29,234 nt of DNA from JBCBAP01 sp038532435 (GCA_038532435.1 JBCBAP010000045.1:1-29234); one strand, 5' to 3'. Shown: positions 1 to 8,984, numbered from the stretch's first letter. The notes: generated from the letters alone by a model not told the origin. A program made the numbers and translations.

Positions 1-62
1 TGCTCCTGCTCTACTGGCTCTATGACCGGCTGGTGGGCATCGACAACATGAAGCTTGGGTGA
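1..62 (+). CDS. C-terminal end of ABC transporter permease (PotB-like)
   Basis: The window opens inside a reading frame that ends in a TGA at 60-62. The visible 19 residues include a hydrophobic stretch and the ending YDRLVGIDNMKLG, which is typical of the last helix and tail of PotB-type permeases of polyamine ABC importers. The next permease starts 5 bases later, so the two would be co-transcribed and form the heterodimeric membrane channel. Only the tail is visible, so the family call rests mainly on the neighbour. Confidence 0.75.
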   Translation, partial: LLLYWLYDRLVGIDNMKLG

Positions 63-66
63 TCCG

Positions 67-978
67 ATGGCCTTGCCGAACTACGCCTCACCGCTGGAGA
101 AGCTCTGGTACTACACCTACCGGGTGATCTGCGCGCTCATCTTCCTGTTTCTGATCGCGCCGATCCTGATCGTGATCCCGCTAAGCTTCAACGCGGAGCC
201 TTACTTCACCTTCACGGAAAAGATGCTGGGCCTCGACCCGGACGGCTTTTCGACCCGGTGGTACGATTTGTTGCTGACCTTCGGGATGATCGCGCCGGAC
301 GTGCCGCGGGACAGCAGCTGGTGGGCGGATGCCTGGGCGAACGCAAGCTGGGTGAACGCGGCGAAGAACTCGGTCATCATCGGGTTCTTTTCCACGCTGC
401 TTGCGACATTCCTCGGAACGCTTGCGGCCCTCGGGCTCAGCCGGCCGGAGATGCCGTTCCGCCGGGCGATCATGGCGATCCTGATCTCGCCGATGATCGT
501 GCCGATCATCATCACGGCGACGGGGCTCTTTTTCTTCTATTCCTCGACGGGGCTCGCGAACTCTTATCTTGGGGTGATCATGGCCCACGCGACGCTGGGC
601 ATTCCGTTTGTGATCATCACGGTGACGGCGACGCTTATCGGGTTCGATCATTCGCTGACCCGCGCGGCGGCAAACCTTGGCGCCTCCCCGACCACGACGT
701 TTTTCCGCATCACCATGCCGCTGATCCTGCCGGGCGTGATCTCGGGTGCCCTGTTTGCGTTCGTCACCTCCTTTGACGAGGTCGTCGTGGTGCTCTTCGT
801 CGCGGCGCACGATCAGCAGACTATTCCCCGCCAGATGTGGAACGGGATCCGGGAACAGATCAGCCCGGCGATCCTGTCCGTCGCGACCATCCTCGTGATC
901 ATTTCCATCCTGCTGCTGACAACGGTGGAGCTGCTGCGCCGCCGGTCTGAGCGGCTGCGGGGCATGTCGCCGGGGTGA
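67..978 (+). CDS. ABC transporter permease, spermidine/putrescine type (PotC-like)
   Basis: This 303-residue inner-membrane protein is predicted to form half of the channel of a polyamine-type (possibly other small cation or amino-acid) ABC importer. About six transmembrane segments are visible, with a long periplasmic loop of roughly 55 residues between the first and second. The cytoplasmic EAA loop, which contacts the ATPase, is seen as RAAANLGASPTTTFFRITMP followed by LPGVISG. The segment SFDEVVVVLFVA just after it is characteristic of PotC relatives. ATG at 67 was chosen because it follows the upstream permease stop by 5 bases; a TTG 12 bases upstream would overlap that stop. The substrate cannot be read from a permease alone. 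Confidence 0.9.
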   Translation: MALPNYASPLEKLWYYTYRVICALIFLFLIAPILIVIPLSFNAEPYFTFTEKMLGLDPDGFSTRWYDLLLTFGMIAPDVPRDSSWWADAWANASWVNAAKNSVIIGFFSTLLATFLGTLAALGLSRPEMPFRRAIMAILISPMIVPIIITATGLFFFYSSTGLANSYLGVIMAHATLGIPFVIITVTATLIGFDHSLTRAAANLGASPTTTFFRITMPLILPGVISGALFAFVTSFDEVVVVLFVAAHDQQTIPRQMWNGIREQISPAILSVATILVIISILLLTTVELLRRRSERLRGMSPG

Positions 979-1206
979 TTTCAGCCAACCGGTCGGCTGG
1001 GGTGTAAGGCGCATCGTTCTGCTACGGTCGAAGCCGTCGCGCCCGTTCGGGATCGAGCTGACGGCGACGCGCTGTCATTCGTCCGCCACCTTGGTCTGGA
1101 GATTAGGGTGCGTTGAGCTCTGAGGTCGCACACTCCTCGGCCTTGCACGCCAAAGCACGCCGATCATGTGTCGGATCTTCGCCGGGTGAACCGGCTCAAG
1201 GCCCCC

Positions 1207-2142
1207 TCAGGCCCCCAGCACCCACAGCCAGAACGAAACCGTCAGCACGGACAGCGCCGTTCCGATCAGAACCGTGCTCGCGGCCACCCCCTTGGCACGA
1301 TTGTAAAGGTTGGCGAACACATACATGTTGATCCCCGGCGCCATGGAGGCCGTCACGACAGCGGAGCGGACAAAGGCCTCAGGCAGGTTGAAGATCTGCG
1401 TGCTGAGCGTCCAGGCGATAAGCGGGTGCAGGCCGAGAGAAAGCACAAGCACCATCAGCCCCGGCGGGAGCTCCGCCCGCAGGGAATAGCGGGTCAGCAC
1501 CCCGCCCATGCCGAAGAGTGCGGCGGGAAGGGCCGCACGGGTCATCAGGTCCACCGCCGCCCAGATCGGTTCCGGCAGGCCGGTGCCTGAGATGTTCACG
1601 ATGAAACCGAGCAGTAGTCCGATCATCAGCGCGTTGCGGAACATTGCTTTCAGTACGCTTTGTACCGTGCCGACGAACCCGCGCCCGTCCGCCCGGCTGA
1701 TCTCCATCGCCGTGATCCCCAGTAGGTAGCAGAAGGGCGCATGGATCGCGACGATGGCGAAGTTGCTCGCAAGGCTCTCTGGCCCGAAGGCACGCTCCAT
1801 GATCGGCAGCCCCAGCAGCACCGAATTTGAGAACAGCGCGCCGAAGCCGATCGCGACCGCCTCCCCCGGGCGGCGATGGAACAGCAGACGCGCGCCGAGG
1901 ATCCCGAGGAGAAAGCAGATCGTAGCGCCCGAATAGAAGCTCACGAGAAGCCGGACGTCGAACACCGCCCCGAGGTTGAGCCGGGCGATGGCCCCGAACA
2001 ACAGGCAGGGGATCGCGAAGCCTTGGGTGAACACCATCAGCCCGTCGACCGCGCTGTCCTTGAAGAGCCGCGCGCGGACCGCAGCGTAGCCCGCCCCGAT
2101 GACGAGGAACACCGGAACGACGATCTCGAGGAGCGCTAGCAT
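1207..2142 (-). CDS. AEC family transporter (auxin efflux carrier type)
   Basis: A 311-residue integral membrane protein with about ten hydrophobic segments in two halves, as expected for AEC-family permeases (malonate or other organic-acid carriers in bacteria). Visible family features are the N-terminal LEIVVPVFLVIGAGYAAVR, the FSNSVLLGLPIM segment in the first half, and the C-terminal SMAPGINMYVFANLYNRA segment, whose proline lies in a broken helix. ATG at 2142 gives the normal family N-terminus; the open frame extends 29 codons further upstream, but that stretch is arginine- and cysteine-rich and unlike the family. No strong ribosome site is visible. It stands alone and convergent with the polyamine permease operon. 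The substrate is unknown. Confidence 0.85.
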   Translation of the reverse strand: MLALLEIVVPVFLVIGAGYAAVRARLFKDSAVDGLMVFTQGFAIPCLLFGAIARLNLGAVFDVRLLVSFYSGATICFLLGILGARLLFHRRPGEAVAIGFGALFSNSVLLGLPIMERAFGPESLASNFAIVAIHAPFCYLLGITAMEISRADGRGFVGTVQSVLKAMFRNALMIGLLLGFIVNISGTGLPEPIWAAVDLMTRAALPAALFGMGGVLTRYSLRAELPPGLMVLVLSLGLHPLIAWTLSTQIFNLPEAFVRSAVVTASMAPGINMYVFANLYNRAKGVAASTVLIGTALSVLTVSFWLWVLGA

Positions 2143-2277
2143 CGTTGCCGTCGTCGGAAGACATGCGGAGCACCTGCGCTGCGGACGTTCGGCGTGGATG
2201 GACGTGTGAAGCCGGACGTGCCATTGCAAAAGACGAGGGCCGCCCCGTCCCTTTGAGGGATCAACAGGACCGCGCGA

Positions 2278-2591
2278 CTATTCTTTGATCTCGAGACACA
2301 CGGCGTCTTGCCCGTCCCGTACTTCATCGCACGGCGGACCGGCTCCGTCGGTCCGGGCAACACGGGTTTCTTGTCCAAAGACAGGGATGGTTCCGCCCGA
2401 AGGCCCGACTGCGAATGTGTACAGCCGCAGGTCGAGCCGGTCGTGATGTGGTCGACCGCCGCTGGGTCGCGGGCAGATGGGCTGCTCATCGAGACGTAGA
2501 CATCGCCGCGCCCCCAGCGGCTCCCGCGCCCCTTGAGTGATACGCCTCGCAATGCTGGGGTGCCGGAACATCTGGTCGCCGGGCACAACAT
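2278..2591 (-). pseudogene. Probable frameshifted gene remnant, unknown family
   Basis: Two minus-strand frames each carry protein-like sequence with coding-type codon choice, and they abut. The first reads GRGDVYVSMSSPSARDP and continues AAVDHITTG. From about 2440 the next frame carries on with LDLRLYTFAVGPSGGTIPVF through to a TAG at 2278-2280, ending DAVCLEIKE. A single missing base near 2440 would join them into one product of roughly 90-100 residues. It lies directly downstream of the metallo-hydrolase gene on the same strand, so it could be the decayed last gene of that operon. I do not recognise the family, and a chance juxtaposition is possible. Confidence 0.3.
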
Positions 2592-3394
2592 CAGGCCACA
2601 TCGTCGTAGGTGATCTGCAGGCCGTCGAAGGCGGCGGTGACATGTTCCGGCGTGCTGTCACAGACGGTCTGGTAATCGAGATCGATGTGCATGTTGGTCA
2701 GCACTGCGCGCTTGGGCGCTGCCCGCGCGATCCACTCCAGCGTTTGTTCGAAATGGCTGTGCGTCGGGTGGGGCGTGTAGCGCAAGGCGTCGACGATCCA
2801 GCAATCGAGCTTCGACACCTTTTCCCACGCCGTGTCGTTCATCTCCTTGACGTCGGGCAAGTAGGCCAGCTCGCCAATCCGGAAGCCGAGCGCGTCGATG
2901 CTGCCATGGTTGACCGCGAAGGGATCGAAGCGGATCGCCCCTCCGGGCCCCTCGATCTCCACCGGCCCTGCGAGGGGATTGAGGTCGAGGATGGGGGGAT
3001 AGGGACTGCCCTTGGGCTGCACGAAGGCGTAGGCGAAGCGGTTGATCAGCGCGTCAGTCGTATCTCCATCCGCCCAGACCGAGAGCCGTTCGCGGCGGTT
3101 AAAGACAACCATGCGCAGATCGTCGAGCCCGTGAACATGATCCGCGTGCTGGTGGGTGTAGATCACCCCGTCGAGCCAGCCGACGCCCGCGTCCAGAAGC
3201 TGCGATCGAAGGTCCGGTGAGGTGTCGACCAGAACCCGCGTCACCGCCTCGCCCTCGTATCGCTCAACAAGAAGGGAGCAGCGGCGGCGGTGATTGCGGG
3301 GATTTTCGGGATCGCAGGCCCCCCAGTGTCCGCCCAGGCGTGGCACTCCGCCGGACGAGCCGCAGCCGAGGATGGTGAAGACCATGCGCGCCAC
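2591..3394 (-). CDS. MBL-fold metallo-hydrolase, PhnP-like
   Basis: A 267-residue metallo-beta-lactamase-fold hydrolase, related to PhnP cyclic phosphodiesterases. The N-terminal FTILGCGSSGGVPRLGG is the family opening. The metal-binding HxHxDH is at residues 81-86 (THQHADHVHG), and further candidate ligands are in NHGSID and HPTHSHFEQ. It is the last intact gene of the block. The GTG at 3394 directly follows the tatD stop (TGAGTG) and has GGAGG 8 bases upstream, inside tatD. An ATG three codons later would give the more common family start MVFTILGCG, but its spacing to that site is poor. The physiological substrate is not evident from sequence. Confidence 0.9.
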   Translation of the reverse strand: MARMVFTILGCGSSGGVPRLGGHWGACDPENPRNHRRRCSLLVERYEGEAVTRVLVDTSPDLRSQLLDAGVGWLDGVIYTHQHADHVHGLDDLRMVVFNRRERLSVWADGDTTDALINRFAYAFVQPKGSPYPPILDLNPLAGPVEIEGPGGAIRFDPFAVNHGSIDALGFRIGELAYLPDVKEMNDTAWEKVSKLDCWIVDALRYTPHPTHSHFEQTLEWIARAAPKRAVLTNMHIDLDYQTVCDSTPEHVTAAFDGLQITYDDVA

Positions 3395-4198
3395 TCAGGC
3401 AGCCTCCGCCCTGCCCGCGGCCTTCCAGAACAGCCGGTCGAAATTCGCGGTCGTCGCCTCCGCAAACGCCGGATAGTCGAGCCCGAACACCTCCGCCCCG
3501 ACCTGCGCGGTGAGGGCGGTGTAGGCAGGCTCGTTGCGCTTACCCCGGTGAGGTACCGGGGCAAGGTAGGGGCTGTCGGTCTCCACGAGGATGCGGTCGA
3601 GGGGGGCGCTCGCAAAGATCTCCCGCAGTTCCGTCGACTTCTTGAATGTCGCTATGCCGGACATGGACAGGTAGAAGCCGAGCCCGAGCGCAGCCTCCGC
3701 CAGCGCGCGCCCGGAAGAAAAGCAGTGCATGACGCAGGTGAAGGCACCGGCCTGATGTTCTTCGGTCAGGATCCGCGCCATATCCGCGTCCGCGGCGCGG
3801 GCGTGGATGATGAGGGGCAGGCGGGTCTGCCTTGCGGCCTCGATGTGGACGAGCAGGCTTTCGATCTGCTGTGCCTTGCTTTCCGCTGTGTAGTGGTAGT
3901 CGAGCCCGGTTTCGCCGATGCCGACAAACTTCGGATGAGTGGCAAGGGCAGTCAGCTCCTCGACGCTCACCATGGGTTCATCGCCCGCGTGCATCGGATG
4001 GTTGCCGGCGGCGTAGCTCACCGGTCCGTGCGCCTCCGCGAGGGCACGGACCGCCGGCTCATTGCGCAGGCGGGTGCAGATGGTGACCATGCGCGCAACG
4101 CCCGCCGCCTGAGCCCGGCTCACCAGGTCGGCGACCTCACCGTCGAAGTCCGGGAAATCCAGATGGCAATGGCTGTCAACGATGGGGGGTCGGGTCAT
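3395..4198 (-). CDS. tatD: TatD family metal-dependent deoxyribonuclease
   Basis: A 267-residue TIM-barrel hydrolase of the TatD family, cytosolic metal-dependent enzymes with DNase activity. All metal ligands are visible: HxH at residues 10-12 (DSHCHLDFP), Glu96 in GIGETGLDY, His132 in IIHARA, His158 in MHCFSSG, and the terminal Asp208 in VETDSPYLAPVPHRGK. Length matches the family (about 260). It lies between holB (10-base gap upstream) and the metallo-hydrolase (stop abuts that gene's GTG), so translation is probably coupled. Confidence 0.95.
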   Translation of the reverse strand: MTRPPIVDSHCHLDFPDFDGEVADLVSRAQAAGVARMVTICTRLRNEPAVRALAEAHGPVSYAAGNHPMHAGDEPMVSVEELTALATHPKFVGIGETGLDYHYTAESKAQQIESLLVHIEAARQTRLPLIIHARAADADMARILTEEHQAGAFTCVMHCFSSGRALAEAALGLGFYLSMSGIATFKKSTELREIFASAPLDRILVETDSPYLAPVPHRGKRNEPAYTALTAQVGAEVFGLDYPAFAEATTANFDRLFWKAAGRAEAA

Positions 4199-4208
4199 CT
4201 CAGCGCCT

Positions 4209-5333
4209 TCAGATCAGACGCCGGGCCGTCGCGTCCACGTGCAGGAAGGTATCGAGCATCACCTGCCCGGGGTCAAGGTTCACCCCGCGGGCATGGCCGA
4301 TGCGCTTGGCCAGGGTCTCCGAAAGCTCCGCCCAGGCGATCGCCGCAGCCGGAGACGGGGCCAGCCGCGCGAGCGTTGCGGCCTCCTGCGGTGCGGCCTC
4401 CGGTGCGTCCTGCCCCGTGGCCCCGCGACGTGCGAGGCGTGTGAGGATGAGGTCGACAAGACGGATCATCAGGTCATAGCGTGTCACGGCGTCCCGCCCG
4501 GTGGCCTGATCTGCCAGACGGGAAAGGGCGGCGCGGTTCATGTTCGGCACCTCGCCCAGCCGGGCGATCATCTCCCCGTAAAGCGCGAGCCCGCCTTCCG
4601 TGGCGAGGCGGACGGCCTCCCCGGCGGAGCCTGCGGACAGCTCCGCAAGTGCCTCCGCATCGCCATCAACCGCGAACCCCGCCTGTGCGAGCGCCTCTGA
4701 CAACGCATCCGCCGAGAGGCGGGAGAGCCGCAATTCTCTGCAGCGGGAGCGGATCGTCGGTAAGAGCCGACCGGGCTGGTGGCACACGAGCAGGAACACG
4801 GTGCGCTCGGGCGGCTCTTCGAGGAGCTTGAGAAGGGCGTTCGCCGCGGCGGTGTTCATCTCGTCCATCGCGTCGATGATCGCGACCCGCCACCCCCCGT
4901 CCGTGGCGGAGAGCGTGAACTGCGACTTCAGCTTGCGCACCTCCTCCACGGTGATCGCCGTGCGCAGTCTCTTGGTCTTCTCGTCCCAGGGCCGTCGGCA
5001 GAGCACGATCCCGGGTTCGGCCAGCGCGAGGCTCCTGCGATAGACCGGATGATCCGGATCGGTGTCGAGCGTGGTGGGCGACGGGGGGGCGCCGAACATG
5101 TCACCTCCACTCTCTACCGGCTGGGAGGCGAGGAAACGTGCGATCCGCCAGGCGAGCGTCGCCTTGCCCACGCCGCGGGGGCCGGAGAGCATCCATGCAT
5201 GGTGCAAGCGCCCGGCGGTGAAGGCCTGAAGAAAGGCGGCCTCCGCCGGGTTCTGGCCGAAGAGCCGGGGCGTCTCCCGCGGATGGGGCGCGTCCGCGAT
5301 CCGGTCGGGTTCCGGCAGGGCGTCGTCAGTCAT
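4209..5333 (-). CDS. holB: DNA polymerase III subunit delta-prime
   Basis: A 374-residue AAA+ protein that forms part of the clamp loader placing the DNA sliding clamp on primed template. The Walker A motif GPRGVGKATL is at residues 51-60. The Walker-B region reads IIDAMDEMNTAAANALLKLL and is followed by EEPPERTVFLLVCHQP, then the SRC motif in LLPTIRSRC, all hallmarks of the delta-prime/gamma group. The segment between Walker A and B lacks the four-cysteine zinc module of gamma-proteobacterial proteins, as I would expect in alphaproteobacteria. ATG at 5333 is preceded by GGGGAGG about 6 bases upstream; the frame is open 10 codons further but has no better site. It follows tmk, a common pairing. 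Confidence 0.95.
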   Translation of the reverse strand: MTDDALPEPDRIADAPHPRETPRLFGQNPAEAAFLQAFTAGRLHHAWMLSGPRGVGKATLAWRIARFLASQPVESGGDMFGAPPSPTTLDTDPDHPVYRRSLALAEPGIVLCRRPWDEKTKRLRTAITVEEVRKLKSQFTLSATDGGWRVAIIDAMDEMNTAAANALLKLLEEPPERTVFLLVCHQPGRLLPTIRSRCRELRLSRLSADALSEALAQAGFAVDGDAEALAELSAGSAGEAVRLATEGGLALYGEMIARLGEVPNMNRAALSRLADQATGRDAVTRYDLMIRLVDLILTRLARRGATGQDAPEAAPQEAATLARLAPSPAAAIAWAELSETLAKRIGHARGVNLDPGQVMLDTFLHVDATARRLI

Positions 5334-5390
5334 GGCCAGCCTCCCCAGCGGTTGCGGTGTCAATCGGTTCCGGTCGGATGGTTGACTGGC

Positions 5391-5999
5391 TCAAGCGCGT
5401 GCCTCCCACGCGGCGTGTACCCGGCGCGCAACGTCTTGTGCCGTTCCTGCGCCGTCGATCCGGACGCAGCGGTCGGGATATTCGTTGATGAGGGCCGTGA
5501 ACCCCGCGCGCAACCGTTCCTGAAACGGCAGCCCCATATCCTCGAACCTGTCCTCGCCGGAGCCGCGCGCAAGGCCGCGGGCCAGCGCGTCCCGGGGGGA
5601 GATGTCGATCACGAATGTAAGGTCCGGATCGCGCCCGATCATCTGATCGTGCAGCGCGTCCACGAGCGGCCGTAGGTTGCCCCGCGTCGCCCCTTGGTAG
5701 ACCCGGGTGCTGTCCGCGAACCGGTCGCTGACGACGGTCTGGCCTGCCGCGAGTGCGGGTTCAATCAGCCGCTCCAGATGATCCCGGCGGGCGGCGGTAA
5801 ACAGGAGAAGCTCTGTCTCCGCGGACCAGCGTCCCGGATCGCCTTCTACCAGCAGGCGCCGTATGTCCTCTGCCCCCGGCGATCCGCCCGGTTCGCGCGT
5901 CAGCACGACATCGCGCCCGTCGGCGCGGAGCCTTTCGGCGAAGCGGCGCGCCTGTGTGGACTTGCCGGATCCGTCGATCCCCTCGAACGAAACAAACAC
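5391..5999 (-). CDS. tmk: Thymidylate kinase
   Basis: A 202-residue dTMP kinase that converts dTMP to dTDP. The P-loop FEGIDGSGKST is at residues 5-15. REPGGSPGAE (the DNA-precursor-binding loop after strand 2) and the DR motif in VVSDRFADSTRVYQG are present, and the LID region contains RGSGEDRFE. Length is normal. The likely start is GTG at 5999, 13 bases after the carboxypeptidase stop. No strong ribosome site precedes it, so reinitiation from the upstream gene is likely. Confidence 0.96.
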   Translation of the reverse strand: MFVSFEGIDGSGKSTQARRFAERLRADGRDVVLTREPGGSPGAEDIRRLLVEGDPGRWSAETELLLFTAARRDHLERLIEPALAAGQTVVSDRFADSTRVYQGATRGNLRPLVDALHDQMIGRDPDLTFVIDISPRDALARGLARGSGEDRFEDMGLPFQERLRAGFTALINEYPDRCVRIDGAGTAQDVARRVHAAWEARA

Positions 6000-6012
6000 G
6001 TTGGAGGTACGC

Positions 6013-7167
6013 CTATTCGGCAGCCGCGGTCGCGGCCATTTCCAGAAGATCCTCGATCAACAGACCGCTTGCGGCAGTGAACCGGGTGACGAAACCGCCT
6101 TCGGCCACGTCCTCCTCCGCGTAGAGCGGGACGGTCACCGGCTCCACGTGGGGGGCGTCGATGACCAGATCCGCAAGGTGCTGGCCCGCGGCGATGGGAG
6201 CTTCGATAGGGCCGTTATAGACGATGTGGGCGACCGTCTCGTCCCGGTCGGCGCGGGGCAGGGTGGCCCGCACCGGCCCATTGGCGACCAGCCCGACCGT
6301 GGGGCGGTCCCCGATCCAGACGTTGGCTTCTGCAATCCGCACGCCCTCGTCGAACAGCACGCGCGTCTCGAACTCGCGGAAGGACCAACTCGTGATCCGT
6401 TCCGCCTCTACGGACCGGTCGCGGGAGGTCTCGAGCCCGGAGATCATGAACATGATCCGCCGCTCCCCTTGCGCGGCAGAGCCGACAAGGCCGAAACCAG
6501 CCTCCTCCGTATGGCCGGTTTTCAGCCCGTCGCCGCCCACGTTCATGTAGAGAAGCGGGTTGCGGTTCTGCTGGGTGATCCCGTCCCACGTGAAGTCGGT
6601 TTCCACGAAGTAGGGATAGAACTGGGGAAATTCCCGCACCATTCGGTCGCCGAGAAAAACGAGATCCCGCGCGCTCATCCGCTGGCCCGGGTGGGGCCAG
6701 CCGGTGGAGTTGGTAAAGACGCTGTCCTCCATCCCAAGCTCCCGCGCCCGCTCCGTCATCTGGCGGGCGAACGCCTCCTCGGAACCCGCGAGCCCCTCGG
6801 CCACCACGACGCAGGCATCGTTGCCGGAATGGATGATGATGCCTCGGATAAGGTCGATGATCTTCACCTGCTCCCCCTCCCGCAAGAACATCGAGGATCC
6901 CTTCATCTGCCAAGCGCGGGTGGAGACGCGGAATGTATCGTCTAGGCCCAGACGGCCTGAGGCCAGTGCCTCGAAAAGCATATTGAGCGTCATCAGTTTC
7001 GACATTGACGCGGGGGGAAGGGGCACCTCCGCATTCTTGGACAGCAGCACCGCCCCCGTCTCATAGTCAACGACCAGAGCGGACGAGGCTGCGGTGTCGA
7101 TGGTCTGCGCCGCGGCGGGCAGCGCGCCGAAGGCGAGGGCGAGGCTCAGCAAGCTCGTGCGCAGCAT
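6013..7167 (-). CDS. D-alanyl-D-alanine carboxypeptidase (PBP5/6-like, peptidase S11)
   Basis: A 384-residue periplasmic penicillin-binding protein that trims the terminal D-Ala from peptidoglycan stem peptides. A signal peptide (MLRTSLLSLALAFGALPAAA, cleavage near residue 20) is followed by the S11 catalytic motifs: SxxK at 54-57 (SMSK), SGN at 114-116 (HSGNDACV) and KTG at 216-218 (LKTGHT). A PBP5 C-terminal beta-domain follows. The C-terminus is short and ends in EMAATAAAE, with a weak amphipathic stretch that could be a membrane anchor. The start has a strong GGGAGGAG site. It lies 15 bases after the SPOR lipoprotein gene, which also binds the cell wall, so the two envelope genes head this operon. 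Confidence 0.95.
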   Translation of the reverse strand: MLRTSLLSLALAFGALPAAAQTIDTAASSALVVDYETGAVLLSKNAEVPLPPASMSKLMTLNMLFEALASGRLGLDDTFRVSTRAWQMKGSSMFLREGEQVKIIDLIRGIIIHSGNDACVVVAEGLAGSEEAFARQMTERARELGMEDSVFTNSTGWPHPGQRMSARDLVFLGDRMVREFPQFYPYFVETDFTWDGITQQNRNPLLYMNVGGDGLKTGHTEEAGFGLVGSAAQGERRIMFMISGLETSRDRSVEAERITSWSFREFETRVLFDEGVRIAEANVWIGDRPTVGLVANGPVRATLPRADRDETVAHIVYNGPIEAPIAAGQHLADLVIDAPHVEPVTVPLYAEEDVAEGGFVTRFTAASGLLIEDLLEMAATAAAE

Positions 7168-7182
7168 TGGATGTCTCCTCCC

Positions 7183-8382
7183 TTAGGACCGGACCACGAG
7201 GGCGTCGCGGAAGCCCCGCGACCTGAGATCGCCGAGCGTGCGCGACAGGATCGCAGGATCCACCACCGGGCCGACCAGGACCCGGCTGAATTCTCGCCCG
7301 TTGAGGATGGTGTCCCGCATCACCGCGTCAAACCCTTCCCGTCTGAGCAGTTGGACCAGTGCCTCAGCATTGTCCCGAACGCCGAACGTGCCGACCTGCA
7401 CGTAGCGGGCCGTGGCAGGCGCCGGAGCGGCGGGCGCGACGGGTTCGGGCGCGACAGGCGTCGCGACCGGCTCTGGAACCGGCTCGGCCTCCTGCTCCGG
7501 TTCAACGGTGGCGAAGACCGGTCCCACCGATCCGGTGCCCGCGGTGGCCACCCGGGTCTCGACCGGCGCAGGATCCGCGGGCTCCGCCGTGTCGACCGGA
7601 GGTGCCGCCTCAGGGGGGGCGGTCCCCCCTCGGGCGGGACGAGGCTGTGGCGACAGGACGGGAACGCCAGCGCTGTCGACCGCCGTTGCGACCGGTGCGG
7701 TCGCCGCCACGATGTCCGCAACCGTGGACGCCGCCGCGGGGCGGTCGACGACTGGCACGTCGGGAGCTTCCGCATCGGGAGCTGTTGCCGCGACAATCGC
7801 GTCGATGTCCGCATCGGGCACCGCAGGCTCCGTTGGCGCGACGGCGACAGGGGGCTCTACGACCGCGGGGCTGGCAGGGTCTTCGGCGACCGTTGGCTCG
7901 TTCGCATTTACCGGTTCGTCCACCGCAGCAGCGACAGGCTCCGCGAGCACCTCCCGCCGGATCGCGACAACCTCGATGACCACGTCTTCACCCATGGAGA
8001 TCTCGAGCGCCTCCGCCGCATCGCTGGATATCTGGAACGGCGCCCCGGTCACGACGCGGTCGCGGCGGAAGAGCGCGCCTTTGACCGTCTCGTCCGTGTC
8101 GACCCTGCGGATCAGCACCCGTTCGGGCTGTGCGCTTTCGGGATGCGCGACCCAGATGCCGCCGAGCGAGGGCCGCCCGTCCCACCGGCCGTTGGCCGCG
8201 ACCGCGAAAAGCTCCGGCCGCTCGACATCCTGTTCACTGACCGAGAGGGCCGGGGCCGCCTCCGGCGTATCGTCGGCGGTCACCACAGTGCCGGGGCTCA
8301 TCTGATCGCACCCCGCAATCCCGAGTGATCCGGCGAGCACGACCATCGCGCGCCGCCTCCACATCCACATCGCTGGATCCAT
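7183..8382 (-). CDS. SPOR domain lipoprotein
   Basis: A 399-residue predicted envelope lipoprotein. After a basic RRR N-region comes a short hydrophobic stretch ending in an exact lipobox, IAGC, with the lipid-bearing Cys at residue 25. The N-terminal half holds a folded region (about 30-170) containing a motif resembling a bacterial D-type domain (RVLIRRVDTDETVKGALF). A long Pro/Ala/Val-rich linker (about 175-315) follows, then a C-terminal SPOR domain (about 320-399, beginning ATARYVQVGTFG). SPOR domains bind glycan strands lacking stem peptides, usually at division sites. The start at 8382 was chosen for the lipobox spacing; in-frame ATGs at 8394 and 8370 are possible. It is the first gene of the housekeeping block. 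Confidence 0.9.
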   Translation of the reverse strand: MDPAMWMWRRRAMVVLAGSLGIAGCDQMSPGTVVTADDTPEAAPALSVSEQDVERPELFAVAANGRWDGRPSLGGIWVAHPESAQPERVLIRRVDTDETVKGALFRRDRVVTGAPFQISSDAAEALEISMGEDVVIEVVAIRREVLAEPVAAAVDEPVNANEPTVAEDPASPAVVEPPVAVAPTEPAVPDADIDAIVAATAPDAEAPDVPVVDRPAAASTVADIVAATAPVATAVDSAGVPVLSPQPRPARGGTAPPEAAPPVDTAEPADPAPVETRVATAGTGSVGPVFATVEPEQEAEPVPEPVATPVAPEPVAPAAPAPATARYVQVGTFGVRDNAEALVQLLRREGFDAVMRDTILNGREFSRVLVGPVVDPAILSRTLGDLRSRGFRDALVVRS

Positions 8383-8547
8383 GGCCTGCCCCATCCGTTT
8401 GTCGACTGCTCCGGCGTTGCCCGCCCGTTGGGCGATCACCGCCACCCCTTTTCGCGCAGAGTACGCGAGCCCTCCCGGTTTGGGAAGCCCGCCCGCGGCC
8501 ATTGAGTCTGGACCCTCCCGCAACGACCGGCTATTCCAACGGTCACC

Positions 8548-8637
8548 GGAGGAGTGGCAGAGCGGTTGAACGCACCGGTCTTGAAAACCGGCATAGGGGC
8601 AACTCTATCGTGGGTTCGAATCCCACCTCCTCCGCCA
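8548..8637 (+). tRNA. tRNA-Ser (anticodon TGA)
   Basis: A class II tRNA of 90 bases including an encoded CCA. The acceptor stem GGAGGAG pairs with CTCCTCC (8627-8633), followed by discriminator G and CCA. The anticodon stem CCGGT/ACCGG encloses the loop CTTGAAA with anticodon TGA. The T arm is GTGGG-TTCGAAT-CCCAC (8610-8626). A long variable arm is present (ATAG paired with CTAT). It reads serine UCN codons, mainly UCA. It is divergent from the SPOR lipoprotein gene. Confidence 0.97.
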
Positions 8638-8984
8638 GATATCTGCCAAACTGATCATGTCCGGACCTTTCTGAGGGTTGTCTGCACCTCCGCCAGCCCA
8701 AGGGAAGTCCTCTTCCGTTCTGACCCGGTCAAACTGCTGAACGCGAGCGCACGCGGCACCTCTCTCGTTTGGAAAGTTAGTATCCTTCCCGCCGAGCCGC
8801 CGATGTGCCGTAGAATGAAAAGACAGCACCGAACGACATGTGCGGCGTTGCATCGGTACGCCGGGACTTGACGTCCCGAACACTGGCAGCTGACAGCCTA
8901 CGCGGCTCCCCCCGAACACTCCACAGAACCGAGCTGCGGTCAGGTCGCTGAAGTTTCGGCCCGCGCCACAGTCTCCACATCGCC
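8638..8984. other. Gene-free stretch downstream of tRNA-Ser
   Basis: About 350 bases between the tRNA and the stop of the Omp85-like gene hold no convincing gene in any frame. I looked specifically for the missing beta-barrel portion of the Omp85-like gene and saw none. A 6-base inverted repeat (CGGGAC, 5-base spacer, GTCCCG) lies at 8862-8878 and could be a weak transcription stop between the convergent tRNA and the Omp85-like gene, but it lacks a T run. No copy of the tRNA 3' end was seen nearby that would mark an integration site. Confidence 0.5.

Noticed and set aside
982..999. Inverted repeat CAGCC/GGCTG just after the PotC-like gene, possible terminator
   Set aside because: Only 5 pairs and no T run; too weak to call.
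7171..8328. Long plus-strand open frame opposite the SPOR lipoprotein gene
   Set aside because: Arg/Gly-rich antisense shadow; the minus-strand product has a lipobox and SPOR domain.
8554..8871. Small open frame across tRNA-Ser
   Set aside because: Frame runs through the tRNA itself; a known artefact of class II serine tRNAs.
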